NCBI GenBank assembly: GCA_963805495.1 | Contig: CAWDUQ010000001.1 | Span: 1,054,001-1,118,000, forward strand | DNA from: DAHUXD01 sp963805495 | Lineage (GTDB): Bacteria; Acidobacteriota; Thermoanaerobaculia; UBA5066; Gp7-AA6 | Length of the DNA stretch: 64,000 bases | Reading direction: 5' to 3' | Part shown: positions 1 to 9,557 of the stretch, piece by piece | How the letters are laid out: the number at the start of each line of letters is the position of its first letter | Position numbering within the stretch: the stretch's first letter is position 1 | Translations under genes and position numbers: made by a program | The notes under the pieces: model-generated | What the model saw: only the letters and a program-made list of their open reading frames with translations | Told to the model about the DNA's origin: nothing | The model's database searches: none

Positions 1-1643
1 GAGACCCAGCCCTTCACCAGCGTTCCGGTGGTTCCGTCGGGCGTCATCGCGACGACGTCGTTGACGGTGCCGGGACCGAGGGCCGGGCTCGTGAAGGTGA
101 GCGTGTGGTCGTCCTGGAAAGTCACGGGCGCGCCGATCCCGCCAACGGTGAGGGTCGTCGGATCCGCGAAGTCGGTGCCCGCGACGGCGATCGGAACGCC
201 GCCGCCGCTGTCGCCGGACGTCGGCCCGATCGAGAAGATGATCCGCTGCGAGAATCCGGACGTGTTGCCGGACGGGTCGGTGGCCGTGGCCGAGATGCGC
301 GCCCCCGCGTCGGTCGCGACGTTCAGCGTGACGTCGATCGCGGCGTCGCCGGCGCTATCGGTCGTGACCTGCGAGGAGCCAAGGTAGGTCTCGCCCTCGA
401 GGAACTCGCGAGGGAAATTGGAGCAGGAGGGGTTTGCGTAGAAATCGAGATCGAAGGTGGTCGAGGGCGTGCTGTTGAATTTTCCGACGATGTGCGTCGA
501 CGCGCCCGTCGTCGCTGACTGAAGGATCGGAAAGTTCTGCAGATTGTTGCTGCCCCCGTCGCCGTCTCCGGGGTCGTTCGGGCTCGGCTGGTTGGCTCCG
601 GTGTAGAGATCGATCCCGAGATACGCGTTGTCGTGGATCGAATTGCCTCGAACCCGGGTCTGGACGCCGTCCGTCTGCACGCCGTGGAAGCCGTTGTAGG
701 CGATGACGTTCGCCTCGCCCGGACCGAGCCCTCCGATGGTGCCGCCGGATGCGCCATGGTTGAGGACGCCGTTCAAGCCGTTGCCGAGGCGGGCCGCGCC
801 GTCGGCCGTCGTGCCGATGAGATTGCCCTGAATGAGGATGTCGGCCTGGTAGAAGATGCCGTGCAGGCTGTTGCCCGAGATCACGTTGCCGGCGCCGGCG
901 ATCGAGCCTCCGATGGTCGCCGGCATGTTCGAGTAGATCCCGTCGGCATTGGGAATCGCCAGCATGCCGGTCGCATCCGTGCCGACGAGATTGCCCTGGA
1001 TCGTCGTCCCGGTCGCTCCTGCGATCTGGATCGCGCCGCTGAAAACTCCGGCGGTGTTTCCGGAGACGAGGTTGCGGTCGGCGGGATCGGTGCCGCCGAC
1101 GAGAGTGCTCGGGGCGCCGATCGAAACGGCGACGCTGTTGGCTTTCGCGAAGGTTCCGGTCGGATCCGTGCCGAGGAAGTTGCCGCGGATGACGTTGCCG
1201 CCTCCCGTTCCGGAGTTGAAAGTCGCGATCGCGGTCGCAAAGCCGTTGATCACGAGGCCCTGGATCGTGCTGGCGGCCGTGCTGACGCCGAGGCCGAGCC
1301 CACCGCCGATGGCCGAGCCATCGAGCTCGATCAGGAGGACGGCGTTAGTGCCGACCGGAGCCGTGTTCGGGCTCGAGCCGGGCTGGGTGTACCCGTCGAC
1401 GATGACGGGGTCGACGAGAGAGTCGAGATTCGATGCCGGTGTGATCGTATGCACGCCTGACCCCGGGATGTCGAACGCGATCGTGTCGACGCCGGGATTG
1501 GCGTTGGCGTCGAGGATCGCCTGGCGAAGCGACCCGGCGCCAGAGTCGTTGGTATTGATCACCGTGAACGTGCCGGCCGTGGACACCGCCGCCAGCGCCA
1601 TCGCGGCGACGGCCGCGAAGAATGTGCGAATGGACCTGGGCAT
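1..1643 (-). CDS. Secreted beta-helix/IPT protein of the SLH array (gene A), 3' end outside window
   Basis: The gene starts at ATG 1643 behind GAGGAG and stays in one frame to the window edge, giving about 547 visible residues. A signal peptide (MPRSIRTFFAAVAAMALA) is followed by TVINTNDSGAGSLRQAIL, then beta-helix turns of the GNLVGTDATG / GNVISGN type to about residue 385. The ATATDPSGNTS beta-sandwich and an IPT domain follow, ending at GTLVKGWV. That phrase directly precedes the SLH repeats in the sister genes, so the anchor should lie just left of position 1. A local difference is NTSGFSQ where the sisters have NTSEFSQ. It is the last gene of block 3 in view, 61 bp after a small secreted ORF. 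The role is inferred: a surface-attached beta-helix protein, possibly a polysaccharide-binding adhesin. Confidence 0.88.
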   Translation of the reverse strand, partial: MPRSIRTFFAAVAAMALAAVSTAGTFTVINTNDSGAGSLRQAILDANANPGVDTIAFDIPGSGVHTITPASNLDSLVDPVIVDGYTQPGSSPNTAPVGTNAVLLIELDGSAIGGGLGLGVSTAASTIQGLVINGFATAIATFNSGTGGGNVIRGNFLGTDPTGTFAKANSVAVSIGAPSTLVGGTDPADRNLVSGNTAGVFSGAIQIAGATGTTIQGNLVGTDATGMLAIPNADGIYSNMPATIGGSIAGAGNVISGNSLHGIFYQADILIQGNLIGTTADGAARLGNGLNGVLNHGASGGTIGGLGPGEANVIAYNGFHGVQTDGVQTRVRGNSIHDNAYLGIDLYTGANQPSPNDPGDGDGGSNNLQNFPILQSATTGASTHIVGKFNSTPSTTFDLDFYANPSCSNFPREFLEGETYLGSSQVTTDSAGDAAIDVTLNVATDAGARISATATDPSGNTSGFSQRIIFSIGPTSGDSGGGVPIAVAGTDFADPTTLTVGGIGAPVTFQDDHTLTFTSPALGPGTVNDVVAMTPDGTTGTLVKGWV

Positions 1644-1704
1644 TGGGAGCTCCTCTCTCGATTTCGGGTGGAACGCCACCGGGAATCCGGTCGGCGCGCA
1701 CGGG

Positions 1705-2031
1705 CTAGGAGAGAGAAGGAGGCGCGCGGGAGGCAGATGGATCGTGACCGTCGCGGACCGTGAAGCGGCCGGCTCCGCGCGCCGGTCGGCCGGCGATCGG
1801 CCGGGCCGGGAGGATCCGGGAGCCGCTGACGACGTCCGCGGGCTGGGTCGTGCCGCTCTCGTCGGCGTCCCGGTCGTCCTCTCCGGCGATGGCTCTGTAT
1901 GCGAAGGAGGGGAGCGGCCGATACTCCTGTTTCGCCGTGGACCAGGTCGGAGCCGGAGCGGCACCGGGCGAGGCCGGAGCCGTCGACAAGGCGAGGGCAA
2001 AGGCGGCGACCGCGAGCGGCGTGAGTCTCAC
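1705..2031 (-). CDS. Small putative secreted protein of unknown function
   Basis: This 108-residue ORF starts at GTG 2031, which overlaps the TGA of the upstream array gene as GTGA, an arrangement typical of translational coupling. The first 28 residues look like a signal peptide: MRLTPLAVAAFALALSTAPA ending near PASPGA. The remainder is Pro/Arg/Asp-rich (YRPLPSFAYRAIAGEDDRD) and contains no cysteine and no domain I recognise. It lies between two array genes and ends 61 bp before the next start. It could be a genuine small exported protein or a remnant of an array gene that kept only its leader. The signal-like start and the coupled start codon favour a real ORF, but codon bias in this GC-rich DNA makes chance ORFs common. 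Confidence 0.4.
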   Translation of the reverse strand: MRLTPLAVAAFALALSTAPASPGAAPAPTWSTAKQEYRPLPSFAYRAIAGEDDRDADESGTTQPADVVSGSRILPARPIAGRPARGAGRFTVRDGHDPSASRAPPSLS

Positions 2032-2605
2032 GGCTGCAGCTCGAACGTCTTCACGATGAACGTGGCCATCTGCCCCCGCGTGATCGGGTTGAGCGGGCAA
2101 TAGAGGGGCGGCGCGGCGCTGCACCCGGCGGTGATGCCGCGGCCGACGAGGTCTTCGATCCAGTCCACGGCGAAGGTTCCAAGGGAAACGTCGTCGAAGA
2201 CCGCTCCCGTGCCTGGCGGCGGCACGTAGCCCGGGCCGTAGGCCGTGTTGAGTAGGAAGACGGCCATCTGGGCCCGGGTGACCGGGTCGTGGGGGCAATA
2301 GCCGTTGCCGCAACCGGCGGTCAGGCCCTGCCGCTGGAGCTCCTCGATCCACGGGGCGTAGATGTTCGAGGCCGGCACGTCGGCAAAGACGGTGCCGGTG
2401 GCCGGGGGCGGCGAGAAGCAGAATCCGAGGCGCGCCCGGATCAGGAAGACGGCCATCTGCTGGCGGGTCGTCGGGTTGTCGACGCAATAGAGGCCGCCGC
2501 CGCAACCGACGGTCACGCCGTTCGAGACCAGGCGTGTGACGAATTCGTGAAACGGGTGGGCCGACCGGCACGTCGAGGAAATCCGCCACCCAGCCCAGCG
2601 CCAGG
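2028..2605 (-). repeat. Direct repeat, copy 1 (3' part of gene B)
   Basis: This stretch covers the SLH-coding 3' end of gene B and aligns with 4506-5085. There is one in-frame 3-bp difference, one single-base indel near 2571 and few substitutions. Confidence 0.8.
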
Positions 2606-4472
2606 GTCCCCGAGGTCGTATCGGGGTTCGTGACGACGACGTCGCTGAGCGACCCGGGCGCGAGCGCGGGCGACGATGCCGAAATCTCCGTGTCGCTGAC
2701 ACGGACCACATTGCCCGCGCCGACGCCTCCGATCGCGACGGTGACGCCCGGATCGAAGTTCGTTCCGTGGATCGAGACGGCCGTGCCGCCCGCGGCGGGC
2801 CCGGACGCCGGCGCGATCGAGAAGACGATCTGCTGGGAAAACTCGGAGGTGTTGCCGTCGGTGTCGGTGGCCGTCGCCGAGACCGGGGCTCCGGCGGGAA
2901 TGACGACGCCGAAGGTCCCGTCGAAGTCGGCGAATCCGCTGGCGTCCGTCACGACGAGAAACTGGACGAAGTGGTGCTCGCCCTGGAGGGGGTCCCGCGG
3001 GCGAAAGTTGCAGGAGTTCCAGTAGAAGTCGAGCGTGACGGCGATGTCGGGCGCGCCGCGGTAGGCGCCCTCGACACGGGTCGTGGTCGGTCCCGCGGTC
3101 ACGGCTCGAATGAGCGGATAATTCAGGAGGCCATTCGCGCCGTCGTCGCCGTCGCCGTCGTCGTTCGGCGTCAGGCTGTCGTGGTCGAGGTCGATCCCCG
3201 TTCCGGGAAATCCGGAAATCTCGCGATTGCGGAAAATGCTGTTGCCGCGGACCGAAGTGCGGAGCGTGTTGTTCATCGCGACGCCGCTCGAGCCGTTGAA
3301 CGCGATGATGTTGCCCTCGCCGGGCCCGATGCCTCCGATCTGGTTGTCCATCGGAAACGTGAACGAAAGTCCGGTGTTGATGCCGCCGAACCCGTTGCCG
3401 AGCGGCAGCGTTCCCGTGACGTCGGTGCCGATGCGGTTTCCCAGGATCGTGTTGTCGCTTCCTCCCGCAGAGCTGGATTCCGCTGGGCCCCGTTGGCGGA
3501 GATGACGTTGCCCTCTCCCGCCCCCGGTCCCCCGACGAGGGTCGCGTCCGAACCGAGGAAGATGCCGGACGTGAAGTTGGGAAGCCGTCGCGTGCCCGTG
3601 ACGTCCGTTCCGATGAGGTTCCCCCGGATGCTCCAGCCATCCGCCAGGAACAGGTAGAGGCCGTCAAGCCGCCGTTTCCGGAAATGACGTTGCGGGCGCC
3701 CGGCGGCGATCCGCCGATGAAGCCCGCGACGGAACCGAGTCACATCGATGCCGTCCCCTCCGTTCCCGACCTTCGCCGTGCCGTTTCGGTCGGTGCCGAT
3801 GAAGTTGCCGAGGACGGCGTTGTCGTCGCCTCCGGTCACGTCGACGCCGGCGCCCAGATTCCCCGAGATCACGTTCCGGGCGCCGGGGAAGCCCCCGCCG
3901 ATCAGGTTGTTCGGCGAGGACACGCGCACGCCGTTGAAGTTCGGCCGGGCCGCGTCGCCCGCGGCATTCGTTCCGATGAAGTTGCCCGCCACGACGTGAC
4001 CGCCGGTGCCGCCGAGAGCGATCGCGGCGCTCCCCGTGACGGCGGCGCGATTGATCACGAGTCCCTGGACCGTGGTTCCGCCGGAGAGCACGTCGAGAAC
4101 GCTCGTGTCGGCCGGCAGGTTCGTTCCGTCGAGCTCGACGAGGAGCACGGCGTCGTCTCCGTCGGCGAGCGTGTTCGGCGAGGATCCCGGCTGCGTGTAG
4201 CCGTCGATGGTCACCAGCTCGGTGATCGGCGGCAGCGACGAGGCGAGCGTGATCGTGTGAACGCCGGCGCCGGGGATGTTGAAGTCGATGATGTCGTTGC
4301 CCGGAAACGCATTCGCGTCGAGGATCGCCTGGCGGAGCGAGCCCGGCCCCGCGTCGTTCGTGTTGGTGACCGTGCGGAAGCCAGCGCCGGCCCGCAGCGG
4401 GACCGCGACGGCCAGGAGCAGAGAAGACGGCGAGCCAGGGACGCGCTCTCCGAAGACCGCACGCCGCAGCAA
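2028..4472 (-). pseudogene. Beta-helix/IPT/SLH array gene B, multiply frameshifted
   Basis: All the family modules can be followed, but not in one frame. FRTVTNTNDAGPGSLRQAIL to about 3740 reads in one frame. The stretch around 3740-3665 (SVAGFIGGSPPGARNVISGN) reads in another, and the first frame then returns until about 3480. A third frame carries the rest of the helix, the beta-sandwich and the IPT domain to about 2571. There an extra C, compared with the adjacent gene at the same position, shifts into the SLH frame that ends FIVKTFELQP at 2028. The N-terminus is uncertain. TTG 4472 is the first in-frame start. GTG 4509 overlaps the upstream TGA as GTGA but would need one more frame change. 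The first SLH repeat carries the Cys loop GCGGGLYC, as in the neighbouring gene. Either recent decay or local consensus errors would explain the pattern. Confidence 0.65.
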
Positions 4473-4505
4473 TCTGAGAGGCGTTCACGGGCTTCGGCGT
4501 CGATT

Positions 4506-5085
4506 TCACGGCTGCAGCTCGAACGTCTTCACGATGAACGTGGCCATCTGCCCTCGCGTGATGGGGTTGAGCGGGCAATAGAGGGGCGGCGCGGCACTGC
4601 AGCCGGCCGTGATCACGCGGGCGACGAGGTCCTCGATCCAGTCCACGGCGAAGGCGCCGAGGGGGACGTCATCGAAGACCGTTCCCGTGGCGGGCGGCGG
4701 CACGTAGCCCGGGCCGTAGGCCGTGTTGAGTAGAAAGACGGCCATCTGGGCCCGGGTGACCGAGTCGTGGGGGCAGTAGTTGCCGTTGCCGCAACCGGCG
4801 GTCAGGCCCTGCCGCTGGAGCTCCTCGATCCACGGGGCGTAGATGTTCGAGGCCGGCACGTCGGCAAAGACGGTGCCGCTGGCCGGGGGCGGCGAGAAGC
4901 AGAAGCCCAGCCGCGCCCGGATCAGGAAGACGGCCATCTGCTCGCGGGTCGTCGGGTTGTCGACGCAATAGAGGCCGCCGCCGCAACCGACGGTCACGCC
5001 GTTCGAGACCAGGCGCGTGACGAATTCGTGAAACGGGTGGGCGACCGGCACGTCGAGGAAATCCGCCACCCAGCCCAGAGCCAGG
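4506..5085 (-). repeat. Direct repeat, copy 2 (3' part of gene C)
   Basis: Partner of 2028-2605, about 2.48 kb away in direct orientation. High identity confined mainly to the SLH-coding end suggests recent duplication or gene conversion of the anchor. Confidence 0.8.
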
Positions 5086-6882
5086 GTGCCTGCGGTCGTG
5101 TCGGGATTTGTGACGACGACGTCGCTGAGCGAGCCGGGCGCGAGGGCAGGCGTCGCCGCCGAAATCTCCGTGTCGCTCACGCGGACGACGTTGCTCGCGC
5201 TGACGCCGCCGATCGTGACGCCGACGGCCGGGTCGAAGTTCGTTCCGCTGACCGTCACCGGCGTGCCGCCACCGGCGGGCCCGGAGGCCGGGGCGATGGC
5301 GAAGACGATCTGCTGCGAGAACTCGGAGGTATTGCCGTCGATGTCCGTTGCGGTCGCCGAGACGGGAGCGCCGTCGGGAATGGCGACGGGCACACCCAGT
5401 CGATCGGAGTAACCCGGCGGCGTTGGTGAAGATCAGCCGCGTGCCCATGTAGTTCTCGCCCTCGAGGAAATCGCGCGGGCGGAAGTTGCACGAGCTCCAG
5501 AAGAAATCGATCTCGTAGCCCGTGAAGGGGGCCCCCTGGAAGGTGCCGACGATCTCGGTCGTGCCCGGGCCGGGAATGACGGAGCGGATCAGGGGAAAGT
5601 TCAGAAGGGCGTTCGGGCCGGTGTCGCTGTCGTCGCCGTCGTTGGCCGTGACACCGTCCGCGCGAAGGTCGATCCCGAGCGACCCGTTGCGAAAGATGCG
5701 GTTGTGCCGGATGGCGTTGCCGAGAGAGAGGTCGTTGAGCACCCAGATTCCGACGTTTCCGTTGAACGCGATGACGTTTCCCTCCCCGGCGCCCGTACCG
5801 CCGATCTGATTGCTCGGGGAATATTGTGGGCCGCTTGGAGCGCCGATCTGGATGCCGTCTCCGTTTCCTAGCGGCTCGACTCCGGAGGCGTCGGTACCGA
5901 TCAGATTTCCCTGGATGATCGTCCCGACGGCGCTGAGAAGGACGCCGTCGCCCGTGTTGCCCGATATGAGGTTTCCCTCGCCCGGACCGGCCCCCCCGAT
6001 CACCGTGCCCTGAATGTAGGGAGAGAAAAGGCCGACCGAAACGCCAATATAATTCGGGATCGCTCTTGTGCCGGTGACGTCGGTTCCGACGTAGTTGCCC
6101 TGGATGGTGGCCGGGGAGTCGTCTCCGGTGACGACGATGCCCTCTGTCGCTCCGGAGACGATGTTCCGGGCTCCGACCGAAGACCCGCCCACGATGCCTC
6201 CCTGCATGTCGATGCCGATATCCCCCGGGATCGCGGCGGTACCGGTCCGATCGGTCCCGATGAAGTTTCCCCGGGCGCTGCTGTTCGCCGAGCCGGTCTC
6301 GAAGCGGATGCCGCGGATGTTTCCCGAGATCAGGTTTCGGTCGGCTGGAGCGGTGCCTCCGACGAGGTTGCCGGGCGAGGAGATCTTCACGCCAATGGGA
6401 TTCAGGACCGTTCCCCCGGCGGCTGTTCCCGCAGCGTTTGTGCCGATGAAGTTTCCGGCGACGACATGGCCCCCGGATCCGGCGAGGACGATGCAGTTGA
6501 AGAATCCGTGAATGACCAGGCCTCGAACCGTGCTGACGGCGCCCTGAACTTCGAGGCCGTTGGTCACGGCGGCCGCGCCGTCGAGCTCGATCAGCAGTAC
6601 CGCGTCATCGCCGTCGGCCTGCGTATTCGGCGAGGCGCCCGGCTGCGTGTAGCCGTCGATCGTGACGGAGTCAACGATCGTGGGAAGCGGGGAGGCGAGC
6701 GTGATGGTCTTCACGCCGATTCCGGGAAGGTTGAAGACGATCAGGTCGGGGCCGAGGCCGAGGTTGGCGTCGGTGATCGCCTGGCGAAGCGATCCCGCGC
6801 CGGAATCGGCGGTCGTCAGCACGGTCAGGGTGGCCGCGCCGCCGCGGGCGGCGAACAGCAAGACCGCCGCGACCGAGGCCAT
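4506..6882 (-). pseudogene. Beta-helix/IPT/SLH array gene C with one single-base frameshift
   Basis: The reading frame from ATG 6882 (MASVAAVLLFAARGGAATLT) runs through the beta-helix and into the beta-sandwich, and breaks near 5412. Adding one G to a GGG run there restores NAAGYSDRLGVPVAIPDGAP and the frame that continues through IPT and three SLH repeats to FIVKTFELQP. The break is therefore a homopolymer-length difference, most simply a sequencing error. The start is also odd. A more upstream ATG at 6900 is followed by AAG and then an in-frame TAG, leaving the shorter leader starting at 6882. All three SLH repeats carry Cys loops (GCGGGLYC, GCGNGNYC and GCSAAPPLYC), unlike most paralogs, whose first repeat is Cys-free. 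The last 580 bp are nearly identical to gene B. About 140 bp upstream lies a 39-bp element shared with gene F. Confidence 0.75.
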
Positions 6883-6900
6883 CCACGCGCGCTACTTCAT

Positions 6901-7304
6901 GCGAGAGCCCCGAACCGGCCGCCACCGGCCGACAGGGCCGCAGGGAGCGGGGAATGGCCCCACCTCATCGAGACCTCCCACGGAGCGGGGTACGCCCTCG
7001 GCGCGGACCGCCCCGTAATTAGCCGCGCAAAGAACTGACGGGACGGGTCAAAATGGCGCAAGCGGACCAGAAGCCACATCTTTTCAATGGCTTCGGTAGA
7101 TCGGTAGTTTCGCTGTTCTTTGTCGATTCCGTAGGCGTCCGATGGGCTTGCTGCCTGGACGGCCGGCCCGGCGGCACCGGTTGCCTCGAACAGCCGGCCG
7201 ACGTTGCAGCCGAACGGGCCGTGGCCCGTGACTTGAATTGACCGCGGCTACGCCCGGACGATCGTGTCCCGGCTGACGCGCGGACCGCGGCCGACCGATC
7301 GCTC
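6901..7304. other. 404-bp intergenic stretch upstream of gene C
   Basis: This is one of only three gaps longer than 300 bp. It lies between the stop of gene D and the start of gene C. It contains a 39-bp element (7023-7061) also found upstream of gene F, with weaker similarity running left to about 6997. No ORF with a convincing leader, no RNA gene and no clear terminator with a T-tract was seen. A promoter for gene C is plausible here because the gene D-C junction is not tightly packed. Confidence 0.5.
7023..7061 (-). repeat. Conserved 39-bp intergenic element, copy 1
   Basis: Read on the plus strand it begins CCGCGCAA and ends GGGTCAAAATGGCGCAA. The copy at 14091-14129 has the same length and the same two ends, with differences in the middle. 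It lies 141-179 bp upstream of the gene C start. On the minus strand it contains TTTGACCC and two TTGCGC words. Its function is unknown; a regulatory site or a small repeated element is possible. Confidence 0.5.
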
Positions 7305-9557
7305 CTACTGCAAGCTGAAGGTCTTGACGACGAAGACCGCCATCTGTCCCCGGGTGGCGTTGCTGAGTGGGCAGTAGTTGCTTCCGCCGCAGCCTCCCGT
7401 TATGCCTTCCGCGTCGAGCTGCTCGATCCAGTCGGCAAATAGCGAGGGGCAGGCGACGTCGGAAAAGGTGCCGGCGCAGGCCGGCGGGACGTAGCTCGAG
7501 CCGTGCTCGGCCTTCAAGAGGAACGGCGCCATCTGGTCGCGGCGAACCGGGTTGGCGGGGCAGAAGTTGCCACCGCCGCAGCCTCCGGTGATCCCCTCGG
7601 CCGCGAGCGCCTCGACCCAGTCGGCGAAGGTCGAGGGGCAGGGCACGTCGCCGAAGATGCCCGCGCAGGGCGGCGGGACGTAGCAGAGGCCGTGCTCGGC
7701 CTTGAGCAGGAAGACGGCCATCTGTCGGCGAAGCGTCGGCTGGTCGACGCCGTAGTTGCCTCCGCCGACGCCGACGGTGATCGTGTTGGAGACGAGCGTC
7801 GTGACGAAACCGTGGAAGGGATGGGCTTCCGGCACGTCGAGGAAGTCCGCCACCCAGCCGTTGGTCAGGACGCCGATGTTGGCGAGCGTGTTGACGACGA
7901 CGTCGTTGAAGGTCCCGGGCGCCAGCGCCGGCGAGGTTGCGTTCAGTGTCTGCGAATCGACGAAGGTGACGGGGACGGACAGCCCCCCGATCGTCATCGT
8001 CGTGGGATCGACGAAGTCCGTTCCGCTCGCGGCCACCGCCGTCCCTCCCGCAGCCGGACCGGAGGCCGGGTTGATCGAGAAGATGATCCGCTGCGAGAAC
8101 TCCGAGGTGTTGCCGTCGGGGTCCGTCGCCGTGGCCGAGACACGGACGCCGGCCTCGGTCGCGACGGGCAGTGTCACGTCGATCGCCGCGTTGCCGGAGC
8201 CGTCCGTCGTCACCTGCGTGGAGCCCAGATAGGTCTGACCCTCGAGGAACTCGCGGGGGAAGGCCGAGCAGGCGGGGTTGGCGTAGAAGTCGAGATCGAA
8301 CGTGGTCGAGGACGTACTGTTGAAGGCCCCGACGATCCGGGTGCTGGCCGACCCCTGGGGACCGAGGTGCTCGACCGACTGGATGAGCGGAAAATTCTGC
8401 AGCCCGTTGGGTCCGGTGTCGGCGTCGCCCACGTCGTTCGGCGTCACGCCTCCGTTCGGTGTGAGGTCGATTCCCAGGTCTCCGTTGTCGAAGATGGAGT
8501 TTCGGCGAATGGTGGCCGGCATCAAGCCCCCGGTCCCGGCGTAGCCGGACACACCGTAGTACCGGTTCCCCGAGATCACGTTGCGCTCGACGAGCGTCGG
8601 GCGGTTGACGTCGATGGCGATGCCGACGTTGAGTCGTTGGATCGTATTCTCCGTGACGACCGTGGAGCCCCCGGTCTGGGTCACGAACATGGCGAACTGC
8701 GTCGAGCCGGACCCGTTGTCGACCGAGTCGTGGAAGAGGTTCCGGGAGACCGTGATCGTGCCGATCGGGCCAAGGCTCGGGTTGCTGAAGTCGATTCCGT
8801 CGAACGAGCCGTTGAACTCGTTCTGCTCGATCGTGACCGTGTCGACGGCTGGATTGAAGATCAGGATGCTCCGCCAGCGTGTGAAGCCCAGGAGGTTATT
8901 CTGGATCGTGACGTTGCTGCCACCGATGATCCGGATCAGGTTGTTCTGCGTCTGCCCGGCCCCGCCCGGGTTCGTGTAGCTCGTCGCACCGGTGCCCAGG
9001 AGGTTGTCCTCGACGACGACATCGCTGCCGCTCTGGATGTCGATGTTGCCGCTCCCGGTGCCGACGCCGGAGAAGTCGCCGCCGCCATGCAGGGAGAGGC
9101 CCCGGATTGTAACGGCATCGGCCTGGACGGTGAGGATGGCACCGGAGAGATTGCGGCCGTCGATCTCGACTTCTGGCCCGTTCAACTGCGGCAGCGCGGG
9201 CTCGTCCCCGGTCCCCGTTCGGCCGTCCGGTCCGGTGCCGACGGTGCCGCCGGTCCCGAGCGTCACATCGTTGGTGTTGCCGCCGTTGGCGGTCTGGGTC
9301 GTACCGTCGATCGTGGTTCCCGCGCACAGGATCGCCGGCAGGGGGGTCAGCGGCGTGATGACCGCGACGCCGGTCGTCAGCGACCCGACCGGCACGTCGA
9401 AGGCGATCGAATGCGGAGCGCCTGCACAGTTCATCGCGTCGGTCATGGCCTGCCGCAGGGAGCCGGGTCCCGCGTCGTCCGTGTTCGTCACGGTGAAGGT
9501 CGCGGCTGCGAGTGGCGACGCGGCCGCGAAGAAAAGGACCGCCGCGAGTCTGTTCAT
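7305..9557 (-). CDS. Secreted beta-helix/IPT/SLH protein (array gene D)
   Basis: A 750-residue protein starting at ATG 9557, which overlaps the TGA of the upstream gene as ATGA. Leader MNRLAAVLFFAAASPLAA precedes ATFTVTNTDDAGPGSLRQAM. The helix (about 90-400) is the most divergent in the array: the usual GNFIGTDATG turns are replaced by phrases such as VTIQNNLLGF and VTIEQNEFNG, and there is a Gly/Thr/Asp-rich insert near residues 95-115. The beta-sandwich (about 400-490, ATATDPDGNTSEFSQ), IPT (about 491-568, PASGPAAGGTAV) and SLH repeats (569-750) follow. SLH repeats 2 and 3 have the Cys loops GCGGGNFC and GCGGSNYC; repeat 1 has GVGGGNYG instead. The divergent helix suggests a different ligand from its neighbours. 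Confidence 0.9.
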   Translation of the reverse strand: MNRLAAVLFFAAASPLAAATFTVTNTDDAGPGSLRQAMTDAMNCAGAPHSIAFDVPVGSLTTGVAVITPLTPLPAILCAGTTIDGTTQTANGGNTNDVTLGTGGTVGTGPDGRTGTGDEPALPQLNGPEVEIDGRNLSGAILTVQADAVTIRGLSLHGGGDFSGVGTGSGNIDIQSGSDVVVEDNLLGTGATSYTNPGGAGQTQNNLIRIIGGSNVTIQNNLLGFTRWRSILIFNPAVDTVTIEQNEFNGSFDGIDFSNPSLGPIGTITVSRNLFHDSVDNGSGSTQFAMFVTQTGGSTVVTENTIQRLNVGIAIDVNRPTLVERNVISGNRYYGVSGYAGTGGLMPATIRRNSIFDNGDLGIDLTPNGGVTPNDVGDADTGPNGLQNFPLIQSVEHLGPQGSASTRIVGAFNSTSSTTFDLDFYANPACSAFPREFLEGQTYLGSTQVTTDGSGNAAIDVTLPVATEAGVRVSATATDPDGNTSEFSQRIIFSINPASGPAAGGTAVAASGTDFVDPTTMTIGGLSVPVTFVDSQTLNATSPALAPGTFNDVVVNTLANIGVLTNGWVADFLDVPEAHPFHGFVTTLVSNTITVGVGGGNYGVDQPTLRRQMAVFLLKAEHGLCYVPPPCAGIFGDVPCPSTFADWVEALAAEGITGGCGGGNFCPANPVRRDQMAPFLLKAEHGSSYVPPACAGTFSDVACPSLFADWIEQLDAEGITGGCGGSNYCPLSNATRGQMAVFVVKTFSLQ

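Noticed and set aside
6901..7304. A small RNA or riboswitch in the gap before gene C
   Set aside because: No recognisable conserved structure, and no hairpin followed by a T-tract. The gap is better described as unknown with one conserved element.
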